Shown: positions 6,482 to 8,181 of the stretch, piece by piece
Layout: the number at the start of each line of letters is the position of its first letter
How positions within the stretch are numbered: the first letter of the stretch is position 1
Made by a program: the position numbers and the translations under genes
Assembly: GCA_023400335.1 (NCBI GenBank)
Contig: JAEXFF010000147.1
Coordinates: forward strand, 1 to 8,181
Direction: 5' to 3'
From: Bacteroidota bacterium
GTDB lineage: Bacteria > Bacteroidota > Bacteroidia > Bacteroidales > Marinifilaceae
DNA: 8,181 bases
The notes under the pieces: model-generated
The model's input: the letters and a program-made list of their open reading frames with translations, nothing else
Told to the model about the DNA's origin: nothing
The model's database searches: none

Positions 6482-7773
6482 ATGAGGATGTTTCTTCTGA
6501 ATTTATGACGGATGCAGAAATAAACTATGCCGAAAAATTCACTGATATAAAAGAATGGGTTTGTTCTGCCGGCGGTTATACTTTGCTTTATACAGCTAAT
6601 AAAAATGGCCGCCTGTATGTATTGAAAGGGATAAAACCTCAATACCGGGATAATCCTTTATATATCGGATTATTAAAAAAAGAGTACGATATAACTTATC
6701 GTTTGGATCATCCTTTTTTGGTAAAAGTGTTTTTTTTTGAAAAAATAGCTACTTTGGGTTATTGCATTGGGATGGAATATATCGATGGGATGACTTTAAG
6801 GGAATGGATGCGGGGGGATAAGATAAATTCAGCTATGGCCCGGAAATGGATTGCGGATTTATTGGAAGGACTGGCTTATATACATAAATGCGGAGTCGTC
6901 CATAAAGATATTAAGCCTGAAAATTTACTCATTACTCATAAAGGAAATCAGTTGAAAATTATAGATTTCAGTCTGGCTGATGAGGAGGCATACCGGTACA
7001 GGAAAGGGGGAAGAGGGACTGCACATTATGCTGCTCCGGAATTATGGGAAGAGGGGAAGGCCACTTTTGTAAGTGATATTTATTCGGTTGGGAAAGTGAT
7101 ACAGGAGTTAGGGAGTATAAAAGGAACAGGATTAGGTGCCTGTTACAAAAAAGTTGCCCGGAAAGCCACTTCTTTTCAGACCGGGAAACGTTTTTCTTCA
7201 GTAGAAGCTATGCAGGAAGAGCTGACACAATCCATGTGCAGAAAAAAAATTGCGATTGGAGTACTGGTCTGTCTCTTTCTTTTCTCTTCTTTCTTCATTT
7301 ATTGGAAAGGAAATCAATTTTCTGGACAGGAGACAGAGGGGGAGCAAAAACTACCTCGCCCAAATTTGCAGGAAATCTATTATTCCTGTTATTTAAAAAT
7401 TGATTCTCTTGTCGGACAGGCAGAACGGGAATGGGCTCAAAAGATAAAGCATCCGGATATCAGTGGTCCTGTATACAATTTTGAACGGGATTCTGCAGAA
7501 CTGGCTTCCCGTTTGTACTCCCTTATTGCAGAAGAGTATGGGGAATATTCCAAAGCGGTCGAAGTCAGGAATAGCCGGTCCTGGGCAGAGCAAAAGCTGT
7601 GGCAATATCTTCAGGTACATCGGAAAAAATATGCAACCGTTTTTAATCAGTGTATTTGTGACGCTTTTAAAACAACCGATTTTTCCCAAGCGGAAAAACT
7701 TTATAAAGCAACTTACGGGGAAGTTGCCCGGATTAATATGGAATTCCTCAACCGTTATAAATTTACCCATTAG
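6478..7773 (+). CDS. Membrane-anchored Hanks-type Ser/Thr protein kinase
   Basis: The 431-residue protein has a kinase domain at about 24-250. Visible landmarks are Lys50 (VLKG, ATP-anchoring), Glu69 in helix C (LKKEYD), hinge MEYIDG, catalytic HKDIKPENLL (142-151, base Asp144, Asn149), DFS (163-165, metal-binding Asp163), GTAHYAAPE (180-188) and SDIYSVG (Asp200). The glycine loop is degenerate (CSAGGYTLLYTA). Lys replaces the usual Arg before the catalytic Asp, and Ser replaces Gly in DFG, but every residue needed for catalysis is present. One hydrophobic segment (258-276) follows, preceded by RKK, so the kinase domain should be cytoplasmic. Residues about 277-431 would be extracytoplasmic, are mostly helical and charged, and match nothing I know (no PASTA or PEGA repeats). 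The start ATG overlaps the stop of the regulator gene (ATGA). A likely substrate is that regulator. A T9 tract at 6730-6738 makes the gene prone to slippage. Confidence 0.9.
   Translation: MNEDVSSEFMTDAEINYAEKFTDIKEWVCSAGGYTLLYTANKNGRLYVLKGIKPQYRDNPLYIGLLKKEYDITYRLDHPFLVKVFFFEKIATLGYCIGMEYIDGMTLREWMRGDKINSAMARKWIADLLEGLAYIHKCGVVHKDIKPENLLITHKGNQLKIIDFSLADEEAYRYRKGGRGTAHYAAPELWEEGKATFVSDIYSVGKVIQELGSIKGTGLGACYKKVARKATSFQTGKRFSSVEAMQEELTQSMCRKKIAIGVLVCLFLFSSFFIYWKGNQFSGQETEGEQKLPRPNLQEIYYSCYLKIDSLVGQAEREWAQKIKHPDISGPVYNFERDSAELASRLYSLIAEEYGEYSKAVEVRNSRSWAEQKLWQYLQVHRKKYATVFNQCICDAFKTTDFSQAEKLYKATYGEVARINMEFLNRYKFTH
6730..6738 (+). repeat. T9 homopolymer inside the kinase gene
   Basis: Nine T encode Phe85-Phe87 and are followed by G and six A. 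Gaining one T gives TTT TTT TTT TGA. Losing one gives TTT TTT TTG AAA AAA TAG. Either slip therefore stops translation within a few codons, inside the N-lobe of the kinase. In this window the tract is in frame (gene on). Confidence 0.6.
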
Positions 7774-7889
7774 GGACGTGCCCTTTTGTGTAATTTAAAA
7801 GAAAAGTATTCCTAAAGCCGGAATGATACTGGAGATGTAAATTTTTAAAATGAACTTATATTGTTGTATATTTTAATAAATAATGTATT
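7774..7889. other. Gap between kinase and DUF4923 gene
   Basis: This is a 116-bp spacer. A 4-bp stem AGGG-acgtg-CCCT (7772-7784), followed by TTTT-less perfect T runs (CCCTTTTGTG), overlaps the kinase stop. An imperfect hairpin (AGTATTCC at 7805-7812 with GGAATGATACT at 7820-7830) follows. Both are weak terminator candidates. Upstream of the next gene, TATATTTT (7867-7874) with TTTT about 20 bases earlier (7843-7846) resembles a Bacteroidetes promoter lacking the final G, so the next gene may be transcribed by itself. Confidence 0.4.
7867..7874 (+). promoter_or_regulatory. Possible -7 box for the DUF4923 gene
   Basis: TATATTTT matches TAnnTTTG in all fixed positions except the final G, with a T-rich stretch about 20 bases upstream. 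It leaves a short leader before ATG 7890. The surroundings are so AT-rich that a chance match is quite possible. Confidence 0.25.
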
Positions 7890-8181
7890 ATGAAAAAGAA
7901 TTGTATACTAGGTTTTGTTTGTCTGGTTCTTATTTTTATGAATTACAGTCCGCTTTGTGCCCAATCTTCAGAGGATATACTGAAATCTGGAACTGCAGAA
8001 AAGATTATGAATACAGTAAAAGAAACCACAAAACTTAAAAATATAGAGGGAACCTGGCAATATGAAGGAGCTGCCTGTCAATTTAAAAGTGATGATTTGC
8101 TTCAGAAAGCCGGAGGGATAGTGATGGCAGAAGGGATGAGGACGAAATTAGAGTCAGCCTATGCTAAAGCAGGGATTGAAC
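7890..8181 (+). CDS. DUF4923 lipocalin-like secreted protein, N-terminal part (runs off window)
   Basis: The first 97 codons are visible from ATG 7890-7892, and the gene continues past the right edge. A signal peptide spans about residues 1-24 (LGFVCLVLIFMNYSP, cleavage after LCA before Gln). The mature part starts with a helical stretch (EDILKSGTAEKIMNTVKET) and then IEGTWQYEGAACQFKSDDLL, QKAGGIVMAEGM and KLESAYAKAGI. The pattern GTW-x-Y-x-G-x-A-x-x-F-x-S-D-x-LL-x-KAGG is the signature I associate with DUF4923, secreted Bacteroidales proteins of about 190-200 residues predicted to fold as small lipocalin-like barrels. Their function is not established. It lies on the same strand as the kinase but 116 bp away with weak terminator-like hairpins between, so membership in the same operon is uncertain. 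Confidence 0.85.
   Translation, partial: MKKNCILGFVCLVLIFMNYSPLCAQSSEDILKSGTAEKIMNTVKETTKLKNIEGTWQYEGAACQFKSDDLLQKAGGIVMAEGMRTKLESAYAKAGIE

Noticed and set aside
7772..7787. Strong intrinsic terminator after the kinase
   Set aside because: The stem is only four pairs and the following T run is short and interrupted, so it was noted only within the gap description.

Overview
The window looks like part of a Bacteroidales chromosome. The reasons are the BACON domains, which are typical of Bacteroidetes, lipoprotein signals with relaxed lipoboxes, weak Shine-Dalgarno sites, a DUF4923-type secreted protein, AT-rich gaps and one good TAnnTTTG promoter box. The genus cannot be fixed from the sequence alone. 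There are no tRNA or rRNA genes, insertion sequences, integrases or CRISPR arrays.

Layout. Positions 1-353 (+) hold the 3' end of an alanine dehydrogenase gene. A convergent gap of about 200 bp contains two dyads. Then comes a minus-strand series, read from right to left. It has a secreted NTF2-like protein (5827-4868) and a probable outer-membrane beta-barrel protein (4868-4059) joined by a TAATG overlap. Next is a BACON-BACON-LRR lipoprotein gene broken by one in-frame TAA (4044-2527), followed by an intact tandem paralogue (2515-1061). After a 125-bp gap comes a small lipoprotein (935-558). The first four genes are 14 bp apart or less, so they are very probably one operon.

Divergent from that operon, across 78 bp, are a predicted helix-turn-helix-like regulator (5906-6481, +) and a membrane-anchored Hanks-type Ser/Thr kinase (6478-7773, +). 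These two overlap by 4 bp (ATGA). A DUF4923 lipocalin-like protein starts at 7890 (+) and runs off the right edge.

Working model (inference). The regulator-kinase pair and the divergent operon form one envelope module. The kinase has a cytoplasmic catalytic domain, one membrane segment and an unrecognised extracytoplasmic domain of about 155 residues. It could sense envelope or periplasmic state and, through the HTH-like partner, control export of surface LRR lipoproteins. A dyad lies directly on the predicted operon promoter and is the natural operator candidate. Two features suggest on/off variation: the single nonsense codon in one LRR copy, and a run of nine T in the kinase gene where a slip of one base in either direction creates a stop within a few codons.
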